Origin: Polymorphobacter multimanifer
GTDB lineage: Bacteria; Pseudomonadota; Alphaproteobacteria; Sphingomonadales; Sphingomonadaceae
Reading direction: 5' to 3'
Assembly: GCF_014205635.1 (NCBI RefSeq)
Contig: NZ_JACIIV010000006.1
Span: 1-64,000, forward strand
Length of the DNA stretch: 64,000 nucleotides
The notes below the pieces were generated by a model. It was given only the letters and a program-made list of their open reading frames with translations, had not been told where the DNA came from and searched no databases. Below are positions 26,400 to 34,774 of this stretch, one piece after another (the stretch's first letter is position 1; each line of letters begins with the position of its first letter). The translations under genes were made by a program, and so were the position numbers.

Positions 26400-27404
26400 T
26401 CAAGGTGTGACTGACAGGATGATCTTGCCGACATGGGACCCGGCTTCCATGCGGCGATGGGCTTCGGCGGCTTCTGCCAGCGGAAAGATGCGATCGGTGA
26501 CGGGCTGGAGGCGGCCGGATTCGAATTCGGGCCAGACCGCACCTTCGAGGGTTTCGGCGATGGCGGTCTTGAAGGCGATGCTGCGGGGGCGGAGCATGGA
26601 GCCGGTGAGGGTGAGGCGCTTGCGCATGACGGCCGTGAGATCGAGCTCGGCGGTGTTGCCGCGCTGGAAGGCGATGGAGACGTGGCGGCCGTCTTCGGCG
26701 AGGCATTTGAGATTGCGGGGGAGATAATCGCCGCCGACCATGTCCAGCACCAGATCGACGCCGCGGCCTTGGGTGAGGGTGCGGACTTCTTCGACGAAAT
26801 CCTGGGATTTGTAATCGATGGCGGCGTGGGCGCCGAGGGTGAGGGCGGCGGCGGTTTTCTCGGGGCTGCCGGCGGTGACGATGATGCGCAGGCCGAGGAC
26901 TTTTGCGAGCTTGATGGCCGTGACGCCGATGCCGGAGGTGCCGCCGTGGACGAGGATGGTTTCGCCGCTGCGGGCGCGGCCGCGGTCGACGACATTGGAC
27001 CAGACGGTGAACCAGGTTTCGGGGAGGCCCGCCGCGTCCGTGAGGGCCATGCCGGCGGGGACGGGGAGGCACTGGCCGGCGGGGGCGGTGCAATATTCGG
27101 CATAGCCGCCGCCGGGGACGAGGGCGCAGACCTGGTCGCCGGGGCGCCAGCGGGAGACGGCATCACCGACGGCGACGATGGTGCCGGCGATCTCCAGGCC
27201 GGGGATGCTGGGGGTTCCGGGGGGCATGGGGTAGAGGCCGAGGCGCTGAAGCACGTCCGGCCGGTTGACGCCGGCGGCGGCGACGCGGACGAGGACGTCT
27301 TCCGGACCGGGGGTGGGAACGGGGCGCTGGACGGGGAGGAGGACCTCGGGGCCGCCGGGGGCGGCGGGATCGATGGCGGTCATGGTGGTGGGGATGCTGG
27401 TCAT
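26400..27404 (-). CDS. NAD(P)H-quinone oxidoreductase, zinc-free MDR family
   Basis: This 334-residue cytoplasmic oxidoreductase resembles the PIG3/quinone oxidoreductase group. It has the N-terminal GroES-like fold (GVNRPDVLQRLGLYPMPPG) and the Rossmann motif HGGTSGIGVTAIKLAKVLG for NADPH. The zinc-binding cysteines of alcohol dehydrogenases are absent. ATG 27404 has AGGAG 7 bases upstream. It is divergent from a DUF1192 gene with about 50 bases between starts. Confidence 0.9.
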   Translation of the reverse strand: MTSIPTTMTAIDPAAPGGPEVLLPVQRPVPTPGPEDVLVRVAAAGVNRPDVLQRLGLYPMPPGTPSIPGLEIAGTIVAVGDAVSRWRPGDQVCALVPGGGYAEYCTAPAGQCLPVPAGMALTDAAGLPETWFTVWSNVVDRGRARSGETILVHGGTSGIGVTAIKLAKVLGLRIIVTAGSPEKTAAALTLGAHAAIDYKSQDFVEEVRTLTQGRGVDLVLDMVGGDYLPRNLKCLAEDGRHVSIAFQRGNTAELDLTAVMRKRLTLTGSMLRPRSIAFKTAIAETLEGAVWPEFESGRLQPVTDRIFPLAEAAEAHRRMEAGSHVGKIILSVTP

Positions 27405-27454
27405 GGCAATGCTCCTGGCGGCGGATATTGACGCGGCGGGCGGGGCGGTCAACC

Positions 27455-27667
27455 ATGGCGGACATGGACATGGACGAGATTCTGCCGGCGAAAAAGACGA
27501 GCGGGCCGCTGGCGGAGCTGGTGGCGCAGGACCTCGACCGGATGGGGCAGGGCGAGGTGGAGACGCGGATTGCCGTGCTGGAAGGCGAGATTGCGCGGTG
27601 CCGGACGCGGCTGGCGAGTGCGTCGGCGTTGCGGTCGGCGGCGGATGAGCTTTTTCGGAAGGGGTAG
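27455..27667 (+). CDS. DUF1192 small protein
   Basis: This is a 70-residue acidic protein of the DUF1192 family, common in alphaproteobacteria next to quinone oxidoreductases. The conserved part runs through DEILPAKK and a helical heptad-like segment (ELVAQDLDRMGQGEVETRIAVLEGEI, a probable short coiled coil). No signal or membrane segment is seen. ATG 27455 is used; the frame is open back to 27428. Confidence 0.82.
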   Translation: MADMDMDEILPAKKTSGPLAELVAQDLDRMGQGEVETRIAVLEGEIARCRTRLASASALRSAADELFRKG

Positions 27668-27671
27668 GGGT

Positions 27672-27692
27672 GCCTCCGGCGGTTGGGGCCTT
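27672..27692 (+). repeat. REP-like element, half copy 4
   Basis: GCCTCCGGCGGTTGGGGCCT matches the left half of the dispersed palindrome and then diverges. It lies between the DUF1192 and LytTR genes. Confidence 0.6.
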
Positions 27693-27729
27693 ATGGCATG
27701 CCGACCGCAGTGTATGGCATAAGGACGGC

Positions 27730-28560
27730 ATGCAGGATCCAACCCCTATCGACAACATGGTTGCCTCCAGCCCCTCTCTCCTTCCACCAAGTCCGCGTGC
27801 CTTGTGGCTCGGCGGTGGTCTGGTACTTTGGCTGCTGTACAGCGTCGTCTTCATCAACACGGTGCCGTCATCGCCGCTGCGCGCAGGCCGTGATGCGCTG
27901 GCCAATGTAGTGCCGCTGCTGCTACTCGCGATGATGACGCACAGCCTGTTGCGTGATCAGGTGATGAAGCTTTCGGTCCCCCGCCAGATGGCCGCCCATA
28001 TCGGGCTGGCGGCCTCGTTCGCCACATTCTGGTATGCGGGCGTGGTCATCATGCTGGCCTTCTTCAGCGGGCTTGGCAGCGGCATCTTCACCATCCGCGG
28101 CTTTTCCGGGCCGGCGTTCACGTGGCAGGTATTTCAGGGTCTGGTGATTTATGCAGCGATTGCCGCCACCTGCTATGCCATCCGTGGTGGCCGGGCGGCG
28201 GCCAACCTGACGATTGTGGACGACAGTGCACCGCGGCTTGAACGCTATCTCACCAAGACCGGAGACGAGATGACTCCGGTGCTGGTGCGCGACATCGTCC
28301 TGATCGAAGGCGCCCAGGACTATGCCGAAGTGGCGACCATGGCCGGCCGGCACCTCGTGCGGCTCAGCCTTGGCGAATTCGAAGCACGGCTTGATCCAGC
28401 ACGCTTTCTGCGGGTGCACCGGTCCACCATCATCAATTTCGATCACCTGCAGCGCGCCGAACCCGCCGGCAATGGCCGACTGACGTTGCACATGCGCAGC
28501 GGCGATTCGGTGACCAGCAGCCGTGCTGGTGCGCAGTTGCTGCGATCATTCATGGTCTGA
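27730..28560 (+). CDS. Membrane-bound LytTR-type transcriptional regulator
   Basis: This 276-residue protein has four hydrophobic segments (for example ALWLGGGLVLWLLYSVVF and NVVPLLLLAMMTHSLL) followed by a C-terminal LytTR DNA-binding domain from about residue 175. The domain shows VRDIVLIEGAQDYAEV, RFLRVHRSTIINFDHL and SRAGAQLLRSF. It resembles one-component membrane LytTR regulators, which sense at the membrane without a kinase. ATG 27730 has AAGGA close upstream. The next genes (hydrolase and thioredoxin-like) are possible targets. Confidence 0.85.
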   Translation: MQDPTPIDNMVASSPSLLPPSPRALWLGGGLVLWLLYSVVFINTVPSSPLRAGRDALANVVPLLLLAMMTHSLLRDQVMKLSVPRQMAAHIGLAASFATFWYAGVVIMLAFFSGLGSGIFTIRGFSGPAFTWQVFQGLVIYAAIAATCYAIRGGRAAANLTIVDDSAPRLERYLTKTGDEMTPVLVRDIVLIEGAQDYAEVATMAGRHLVRLSLGEFEARLDPARFLRVHRSTIINFDHLQRAEPAGNGRLTLHMRSGDSVTSSRAGAQLLRSFMV

Positions 28561-28661
28561 AGCTGGCGGTTCGCCGGCCGTCGTGTCGGTTCACGGCTTT
28601 TTTTGCGCAGGCGCTCGCGAATTCGGCACGCCAGTGGCTCATTCCTTTCGTCGGAGCCCCC

Positions 28662-29963
28662 ATGCGCGTGCCCCTGCTGTCGTTGCTTTTGACCGCTGCG
28701 CCATTGCCCGCCGCCACATTCACCGGGCCGGGAAGCCTGTCCGATTCCAATCCGGCCCCCATCCGCATCGCCGGCTTGGCGGCGGGCAGTACCGTCACCC
28801 TGGTGGCTGAACGGCACATCGGCTGGGCGGGGGGCGGGCAGCGGAGCGAAACGCGCTTCGTCGCAGCAGCCGACGGCACGATCGACACGTCGCGCGATGC
28901 GCCGATCGCGGGCAGCTATGCCGATGTGTCGAGCAGCGGGCCATTCTGGAGCATGCAACGGGCTGGCAACACGTCAGTGCCCGCCGATGGTGACGCCACG
29001 CTGGTGGCCACCACCAGTAGCGGCGAGCGCCTGGCGCTTTCGGTGCCGGCATGGCCCATGGGGGTTGCCCAGCGCAGCGTGCCGGATTTTCCCGGCGCCA
29101 TGCTGGCGCGGCCCTCCGGCAAGAAAGGTCGCTTGCCTGTCGTGATCGTGCTCGGTGGCTCGGAAGGCGGCGCGTTCACTGCCAAGACCTATGCGCCGAT
29201 GCTGGCGGCGCAGGGTTTTGCCGTGCTGGGGCTGCCCTATTATTCGCCGGGATACGATCCGGCAGACTTTGTGCCGGGGTTGCCCACAAGCTTCACCGAC
29301 ATCCCGGCAGACCGGCTGATTTCGGTGAAGGCATGGATCGACGGCCAACGCGATCTGGATGGCCGCCGCGTGGCCATCTGGGGCGTGTCCAAGGGCGGCG
29401 AATTTGCCGTGCTGGCCGCCAGCCGCCTGCCCTGGATCACGGCCATTGTGGGCGTCGTCCCCAGCGATGTGGTGTGGGAAGGCTGGGGCCGCGCAGGGCC
29501 GGCCACCGCATCCTTCAGCTGGGAGAACAGGCCTTTGCCCTTCGTGCCCTATCTGGGATTCGATCTGGAACTGGCACGCCTGCAGCGCGGTGAACGGATG
29601 GAGGCGCGCCGACCGCATATTGCAGGCCGCGCCGCCTATCCGGAACGGATTGCAGCGGCCACCATCAAGGTGGAGGACTATGCTGGCCAGATGCTGCTGA
29701 TCGGCGGCGATGATGACCGTGTGTGGCCATCCGGGCCCATGGCCCGCGCCATGGCGAATCGCCGGGCTGCCGCCGGCCTCACCACCGCAGTGCTCACTTG
29801 GCCCGATGCCGGCCACGCGCTGGCCGGTCCCGGTACCGAACCTATCGCACCGATGCTGGCCAATGGCGGCACCGCCAATGGCCTGGCTGGCGCGCGAAGC
29901 ACCGCATGGGCCGCCACTATCGCCTTTCTGAAGAGCACCCTCTTGCCGGAGATGACACGATGA
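28662..29963 (+). CDS. Secreted BAAT/acyl-CoA thioester hydrolase-type alpha/beta hydrolase
   Basis: A signal peptide (MRVPLLSLLLTAAPLPAA) is followed by a beta-rich N-terminal domain and a BAAT-type alpha/beta hydrolase domain. The triad residues are in GVSKGGEFAVL (nucleophile), GGDDDRVWPSG (acid) and WPDAGHALAG (histidine). Family members are acyl-CoA thioesterases or acyltransferases, but a signal peptide suggests this one acts on another ester or amide outside the cytoplasm. Its stop overlaps the next start, so the two genes are coupled. Confidence 0.85.
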   Translation: MRVPLLSLLLTAAPLPAATFTGPGSLSDSNPAPIRIAGLAAGSTVTLVAERHIGWAGGGQRSETRFVAAADGTIDTSRDAPIAGSYADVSSSGPFWSMQRAGNTSVPADGDATLVATTSSGERLALSVPAWPMGVAQRSVPDFPGAMLARPSGKKGRLPVVIVLGGSEGGAFTAKTYAPMLAAQGFAVLGLPYYSPGYDPADFVPGLPTSFTDIPADRLISVKAWIDGQRDLDGRRVAIWGVSKGGEFAVLAASRLPWITAIVGVVPSDVVWEGWGRAGPATASFSWENRPLPFVPYLGFDLELARLQRGERMEARRPHIAGRAAYPERIAAATIKVEDYAGQMLLIGGDDDRVWPSGPMARAMANRRAAAGLTTAVLTWPDAGHALAGPGTEPIAPMLANGGTANGLAGARSTAWAATIAFLKSTLLPEMTR

Positions 29964-30922
29964 ACATGCTGATCCTGATGGCCCTTGCTGCCGGCACTGC
30001 CCCAGACCGCATGGCCGAGGTGGACCGCCAACAGCAGGTGATCTGGGCCAGCAGTGCCGGGCCGGCGGCCCAGACCGCGCGGGCGCCGGCGCTGGCCGCC
30101 CTGCGCCAGGTCGGCACAACCGATGATGCCGCCGGGATGCGCGCTCAGGCGCTGTTGCTGAAATGGGGCAGCGACCGGGATGCACAGGCGGCGTGGAATT
30201 GGCTGGTGACGCGCCACCGTGACGACAAGCGCTTGGCGCCGATACTGGAAGGCTGGTGGGACGGCAGCGCGCTGCCGGATGCAACCGGGCAGTTGCGAAG
30301 GCTGGCTGCCCAGACCCTTGCGCCGGAGGTGCGCGCCAGCGCGCGGCTGTTGCTGGCGCGGCGTGATCTGGCCGAAGGCCGGCGGGCGCAGGGCCTGGCC
30401 GCGCTGCGGACATTGTCGCGCACCGCCGGGTCCACAACGAGCACCCTGATGGGGGCCGGCGATCCTCCACGCCTCGCCAATGTGGCGAGTGCCATGCTGT
30501 TCCAGGCGGAAGCGCTGAGCCCTGGCGCGCCGTTGCCGGCTATCACGGCGCCAACCATCGATGGCCGCAGGCCCGATCCGGCTGATTTGCATGGGCGGCC
30601 GATGGTTTTGGACTTCTGGGCGACATGGTGTCCGCCTTGCATCGCCGCGCTGCCACGGCTGAAGGCCATGGCCACTGCCAACCCGCAGCTTCGTCTGGTT
30701 TCGGTCAGCGGTGATGACAGCCCGAAGACCGTTCAGAAATGGTTGCAGCGAAAGCCACATCCCGGTGTCCATCTGTGGACCGGGCCTTCGGGGCGGGTTT
30801 CATCAGAATGGCTGAACAGCGCCTATCCCTTCTATGTCGTGGTGGGCGGCGATGGCCGGATCATCGGCACTGCAACCGACGTCGCCGATGTTGAGCAAAT
30901 GGTTTCTCGGGCTATTGGCTGA
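29960..30922 (+). CDS. TlpA-like thioredoxin-fold protein with long N-terminal extension
   Basis: This is a 320-residue protein with a short hydrophobic N-terminus (MNMLILMALAAGTA), probably a signal peptide. A helical region of about 180 residues precedes a TlpA/AhpC-type thioredoxin domain. The active site is WCPPC (Cys224 and Cys227). It should reduce or isomerise disulfides in the periplasm. ATG 29960 overlaps the upstream stop (ATGA) and has GGAG 8 bases before it. Confidence 0.87.
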   Translation: MNMLILMALAAGTAPDRMAEVDRQQQVIWASSAGPAAQTARAPALAALRQVGTTDDAAGMRAQALLLKWGSDRDAQAAWNWLVTRHRDDKRLAPILEGWWDGSALPDATGQLRRLAAQTLAPEVRASARLLLARRDLAEGRRAQGLAALRTLSRTAGSTTSTLMGAGDPPRLANVASAMLFQAEALSPGAPLPAITAPTIDGRRPDPADLHGRPMVLDFWATWCPPCIAALPRLKAMATANPQLRLVSVSGDDSPKTVQKWLQRKPHPGVHLWTGPSGRVSSEWLNSAYPFYVVVGGDGRIIGTATDVADVEQMVSRAIG

Positions 30923-31027
30923 GTGATGCAGACCTGTTCCCGCACAGTGACAGATCTGGCGCTTGCGCAATCTGCCTCTTGAAAGTTTGAAACCGGCCAG
31001 TCGCGTTTCATGCGCCGACAAACTGAC

Positions 31028-31061
31028 GGGGTCCGGGCCTGAGGCCCCGGCCGCCGGGGGC
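31028..31061 (-). repeat. REP-like palindromic element, copy 5
   Basis: GGGGTCCGGGCCTGAGGCCC continues to CGGCCGCCGGGGGC. It abuts the 73-bp direct repeat starting at 31060, so two element families are fused here. Confidence 0.75.
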
Positions 31062-31132
31062 ACCCCGCAAGTTTCAGGGTTGCCCGGGGTTGACGCAAGG
31101 GCAAGGTGGCCGGCGAACCTTTCTGGGGAGGG
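31060..31132 (+). repeat. 73-bp direct repeat, copy A
   Basis: Begins GCACCCCGCAAGTTTCAGGG and ends CTGGGGAGGG. It differs from copy B (32323-32395) at 8 of 73 positions by hand alignment. The two copies flank the serine hydrolase gene. Confidence 0.85.
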
Positions 31133-31154
31133 GGGCTGGGGGTTTTGAGCCCGT

Positions 31155-32180
31155 TCATGGGCTTTCGTGTGTTGACAGGATGGCCTTCAGGATCGCTTCC
31201 GATCGCCGCTGTCCATAGCCCTGGCCATAGGCAGTCGATGTGATGGCAACGACCATGCGGCGGCTCGGGATGACATAGATCTTGTTGCCGCCGTTGCCCG
31301 ATGCGAATGACACCGGAACCGCCTTGCCATTGATTTCATGAACCTTCGAATACCAGAAATAGCCATAGCCGTCGGCAAAGGGATCGCTATCGGAAATGGA
31401 GAACTTTGAGGCGAGCGAGTCTCGTATCCAGCCTGCGCTGACGATCCGGCGCCCGCTGTAAAGGCCTTCCCCGCGAACCATCTCGCCGATTTTCGCCATG
31501 TCTCGCGTTGTCAGAGACAGGTTGCCTTGGCCCTTCGTATAGCCGCCGGCATCCGACGCCCACTGCCAGCGACGGATATCAAGCGGACCGAACAGCGCGG
31601 TTTTCGCAAGATCGGCCATTGTCCCGCCGGTTGCCTTGGCAACGACAACACCGGCGGCATATGCGGTCAACGAATTGTAGTTATACCTCGATCCCGGCGG
31701 ATGGGCGCGGGGGATCGAACGCAGAAATGCCAGCGGGTCGGCCGCTGCATCGAGCTTGTCTTCGTTGCCCGGCGACGCGGCATCGTCGTCGAACGCGGCC
31801 AGCCCGGATCGCATCGTCAGAACATCCCTCATCTTGACGTCGCCGACCGCGCTACCCCGGGAGTCGGGCCAATAGGTGGCAACCGAATCGTCCACCGCAC
31901 GGATCTTGCCGCGGTCGATTGCGATGCCGACCAGAAGCGATGTGACGCTCTTGCCGGCGGAACGGATGTCGTTGAGCGAAGCAGGGGTTGCGCCATTGTA
32001 ATAGCGCTCCGCGACAAGCCTGCCATCGCGCAACACGACGACCCCGCGCAGATCGCGATGTTTGTCCTGGTCGAATGTCCCAAGAACCTTGGCAAGCGCG
32101 GGATCGATTTGCGCCGCAGAGGCCGCAGCGCAAAGTACGATAGCCCCGACCGCGATGATGACAGCTTTGACCGATATCAT
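31155..32180 (-). CDS. Class C beta-lactamase-family serine hydrolase
   Basis: This 341-residue protein has a signal peptide (VIIAVGAIVLCAAASAAQ), so it is periplasmic. The catalytic SxxK is Ser74-Ala-Gly-Lys77, and YNYNS supplies the Tyr-x-Asn motif. The third motif region is FASGNGGNKIYVIP, without the KTG of true beta-lactamases, so an esterase or D-aminopeptidase-like role is as likely as resistance. Its orientation, flanking 73-bp repeats and less GC-rich sequence suggest it entered as a unit. Confidence 0.88.
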   Translation of the reverse strand: MISVKAVIIAVGAIVLCAAASAAQIDPALAKVLGTFDQDKHRDLRGVVVLRDGRLVAERYYNGATPASLNDIRSAGKSVTSLLVGIAIDRGKIRAVDDSVATYWPDSRGSAVGDVKMRDVLTMRSGLAAFDDDAASPGNEDKLDAAADPLAFLRSIPRAHPPGSRYNYNSLTAYAAGVVVAKATGGTMADLAKTALFGPLDIRRWQWASDAGGYTKGQGNLSLTTRDMAKIGEMVRGEGLYSGRRIVSAGWIRDSLASKFSISDSDPFADGYGYFWYSKVHEINGKAVPVSFASGNGGNKIYVIPSRRMVVAITSTAYGQGYGQRRSEAILKAILSTHESP

Positions 32181-32322
32181 TGGTGATACTCGTGAAGAGA
32201 AGCGGACGGTTCACGACACATGCCGGCGACCGCGTCCTGCATCGGCAGAACACATCGGGATTTACGCCACAGTGCATCGGGGATGTCGAGACGGCACCGC
32301 AAGGTTCACGTCAGAGGAGCAG

Positions 32323-32395
32323 GCACCCCCCAAGTTTCAGGGTTGCCCGGGGTTGACGCGAGCGTAAGGTGGCTGGTGAACCGCTCTGGGGAGGG
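32323..32395 (+). repeat. 73-bp direct repeat, copy B, forming the leader of the next gene
   Basis: Begins GCACCCCCCAAGTTTCAGGG and ends CTGGGGAGGG. Its last bases, GGGGAGGG, are the ribosome-binding site for ATG 32401, so the repeat serves as the leader of the acyl-CoA dehydrogenase gene. Confidence 0.85.
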
Positions 32396-32400
32396 CTTAC

Positions 32401-33510
32401 ATGAATTTCGATTTTTCCGATGATGCCAAGGCGCTGGGGGAGCAGGCGCAGAAGCTGCTTGCCGAGCGTGGTGGGCCTGCGAAGGCGCGGCTGGCGATGG
32501 GCCAAAACGAAGAGGGGGGGGCGCCGGATTTCGATGCGGGGCTTTGGGCCGAGGTGGCCGGGTTGGGCTGGACGGCGGCGCGGGTGCCGGAGGCGCATGG
32601 TGGGTTGGGGATGAGTGCGGAGGAGAGTGCGATGCTCGCCGAGGCTGCGGGGGAACATCTGGCGTGTGTGCCGCTGGTGAGCACGTTGCTGGCGACCGAG
32701 GCGTTGTTGCTGGCGGGGACGGCCGAGCAGCAGGCGCGGTGGTTTCCGGGGATTGCGAGTGGTGAGGTGATTGCGGTGCCGGCGTGGAACGAGCCGGGGA
32801 TTGCTTCGCCGCTCGGCGTTGCCGTGCGGGTTGAAGGTGGCCGGATTTCGGGGGTGAAGGCGCCGGTGGCGGATCTGGCCGGGGCGCAACTGGCGATCGT
32901 GGCGGCGGCGGGGGCGGATGGGCCTTCGTTGTGGATTGTCGAGGTTTCGAACGCGCGGGTGGAAGCGGTGGAGACGCTCGACCTGGTGCGGCGGCATGGG
33001 CGGCTGGTGATGGATGGCACGCCGGCGGAGCCGCTGGGGACGGCGGCGGATTATCTGGCGTGGCTCGACCGGGCGGCGGTGATTTTGGCGTTCGAGGCGA
33101 TGGGAACGGCGCGGGCGGCGATGACGATGACGGTCGAGTATGCCAAGACGCGTGTGGCCTTTGGGCAGACGATCGGGCGCTACCAGGGCGTGAAGCACAA
33201 GTGTGCGGACATGTATATCAAGCTCGAGCTGGCGCGGGCGCATGCGCTGCATGGGCTGGCGCTGCTCGAGGCGGGCGGGGCGGAGCTGACGCAGGCGGCG
33301 AGTGCGGCGCGGGTGGCGAGCCTCGAGGCGCTGACCTTTACCGTGGAGGAGACGGTGCAGCTGCATGGCGGGATCGGCTTCACCTGGGAGAGCGACTGCC
33401 AATTCTATTATCGGCGCGGGCGGACGCTGACGGCGGCACTGGGGGCGCGGGGCTTCTGGGCGGACCGGCTGGTACGCGCACTCGAGCTGCGAAACCGCGC
33501 CGCAGCGTAA
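32401..33510 (+). CDS. Acyl-CoA dehydrogenase (small-subunit-like partner)
   Basis: This 369-residue FAD enzyme-family protein has the expected layout of N-terminal helices, a middle beta domain and a C-terminal helical domain with TRVAFGQTIGRYQGVKHKCADMYI and LHGGIGFTWE. It lies just before a second acyl-CoA dehydrogenase. Such pairs often form heteromeric enzymes, as in steroid side-chain degradation. In this half the usual catalytic base region is not obvious, so it may be the less active partner. It would oxidise an acyl-CoA in the cytoplasm. Confidence 0.88.
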   Translation: MNFDFSDDAKALGEQAQKLLAERGGPAKARLAMGQNEEGGAPDFDAGLWAEVAGLGWTAARVPEAHGGLGMSAEESAMLAEAAGEHLACVPLVSTLLATEALLLAGTAEQQARWFPGIASGEVIAVPAWNEPGIASPLGVAVRVEGGRISGVKAPVADLAGAQLAIVAAAGADGPSLWIVEVSNARVEAVETLDLVRRHGRLVMDGTPAEPLGTAADYLAWLDRAAVILAFEAMGTARAAMTMTVEYAKTRVAFGQTIGRYQGVKHKCADMYIKLELARAHALHGLALLEAGGAELTQAASAARVASLEALTFTVEETVQLHGGIGFTWESDCQFYYRRGRTLTAALGARGFWADRLVRALELRNRAAA

Positions 33511-33553
33511 ACGCCTTTCATTCACTGCATGATGCCCGCGAAGGGGAATGACG

Positions 33554-34771
33554 ATGGACTTCAACGACACCGCCCAGGATGCCGAATATCGTGCCAAGGC
33601 GCGCGGCTGGCTGGAAGAGAATGCTGCGGAATATCGGTCGCCGCCGGCCAGCCCATGGAAGCTCGACGAGTTCATCCGGCGCTCCAAGGCGTGGCAGAAG
33701 GCGAAATATGAGGCGGGTTATGCCGGCATCACCTGGCCCAAGGCGATGGGGGGGCAAGGGCTGAGCCCGATGCACTCGATCATCTATGGGCAGGAGGAAA
33801 GCCGCTTCCATGCGCCATCGGGGCTGTTCTCGATCGGGCTGGGGATGTGCATTCCCACCGTGTTCACCCATGGCTCGCCGGAGGTCATCCAGCGCTATGT
33901 GGCGAAGGCGCTGGTGGGCGAGGAGGTGTGGTGCCAGCTGTTCTCCGAGCCGGCGGCGGGATCCGATCTGGCCGGCATCCGGACGAAGGCGGTGAAGGAC
34001 GGCGATGACTGGGTGATCGACGGGCAGAAGGTCTGGACGAGCTTTGCCCATGCTTCGGACTTCGGGATCGTCGTCTGCCGTACCGATCCGGGTGTGCCGA
34101 AGCACAAGGGGCTGTCGATGTTCATTGTGGACATGAAGGCGCCGGGTGTGGAGGTGCGCGGCATCAAGCAGATGTCGGGCGGGAGCGACTTCAACGAGGT
34201 GTTCTTCACCGGCGTGCGGATTGCCGACACGCACCGGCTGGGAGCCGTTGGCGATGGCTGGAAGGTGGCGCTGACGACACTGATGCACGAGCGGCTGGCG
34301 GTGGGCGGCAAGCCGCGCCATGCGCCGGGCTACCAGACGCTGATGACGCTGGCGAAGGGCGTGGACGCGCCCAACGGCCAGCCGGCGATCGAGGCTTCGG
34401 ACGTGCGGCAGCGGATTGCGGCGAGCTATATCGCCGATGAGGGGATCAAGCTGACGCAGATGCGGGCGCTTTCCGCACTTTCGCGGGGGCAGATGCCGGG
34501 GCCGGAGCAATCGATCGCCAAGGTGGTGGTGGCCAAGACGATGCAGGACATGAGCGCCTTTGCGCTCGACCTGGCGGGGAGTGACGGCTTCATGACCGGG
34601 GGTGCGGACCCCGAGCTGGAGAAGCTGCAGGGCTCGTATCTGTGGTCGGCGGGCCTGCGGATTGCGGGCGGGACCGACGAGATCTTGCGCAACATCATCG
34701 CCGAGCGGGTGCTGGGGCTGCCGGGCGACCTTCGGCCCGACAAGGACAAGCCTTTCAACGCGGCGGCCTGA
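33554..34771 (+). CDS. Acyl-CoA dehydrogenase (large-subunit-like partner)
   Basis: This 405-residue protein carries the FAD-contacting motif QLFSEPAAGSDLAGIRTKAV, the substrate-side segment DDWVIDGQKVWTSFAHASD and the C-terminal IAGGTDEILRNIIAERVLGLP. It follows the first acyl-CoA dehydrogenase by about 40 bases and the two are likely one complex. ATG 33554 is preferred over ATG 33548 because GGGG lies 7 bases upstream. Its stop is 3 bases before the next gene's GTG. Confidence 0.9.
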   Translation: MDFNDTAQDAEYRAKARGWLEENAAEYRSPPASPWKLDEFIRRSKAWQKAKYEAGYAGITWPKAMGGQGLSPMHSIIYGQEESRFHAPSGLFSIGLGMCIPTVFTHGSPEVIQRYVAKALVGEEVWCQLFSEPAAGSDLAGIRTKAVKDGDDWVIDGQKVWTSFAHASDFGIVVCRTDPGVPKHKGLSMFIVDMKAPGVEVRGIKQMSGGSDFNEVFFTGVRIADTHRLGAVGDGWKVALTTLMHERLAVGGKPRHAPGYQTLMTLAKGVDAPNGQPAIEASDVRQRIAASYIADEGIKLTQMRALSALSRGQMPGPEQSIAKVVVAKTMQDMSAFALDLAGSDGFMTGGADPELEKLQGSYLWSAGLRIAGGTDEILRNIIAERVLGLPGDLRPDKDKPFNAAA

Positions 34772-34774
34772 GGG

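Noticed and set aside
31155-32180. An antibiotic-resistance beta-lactamase.
   Set aside because: The SxxK and Tyr-x-Asn motifs are present, but the KTG motif of true class C enzymes was not seen; the broader serine hydrolase family is safer.
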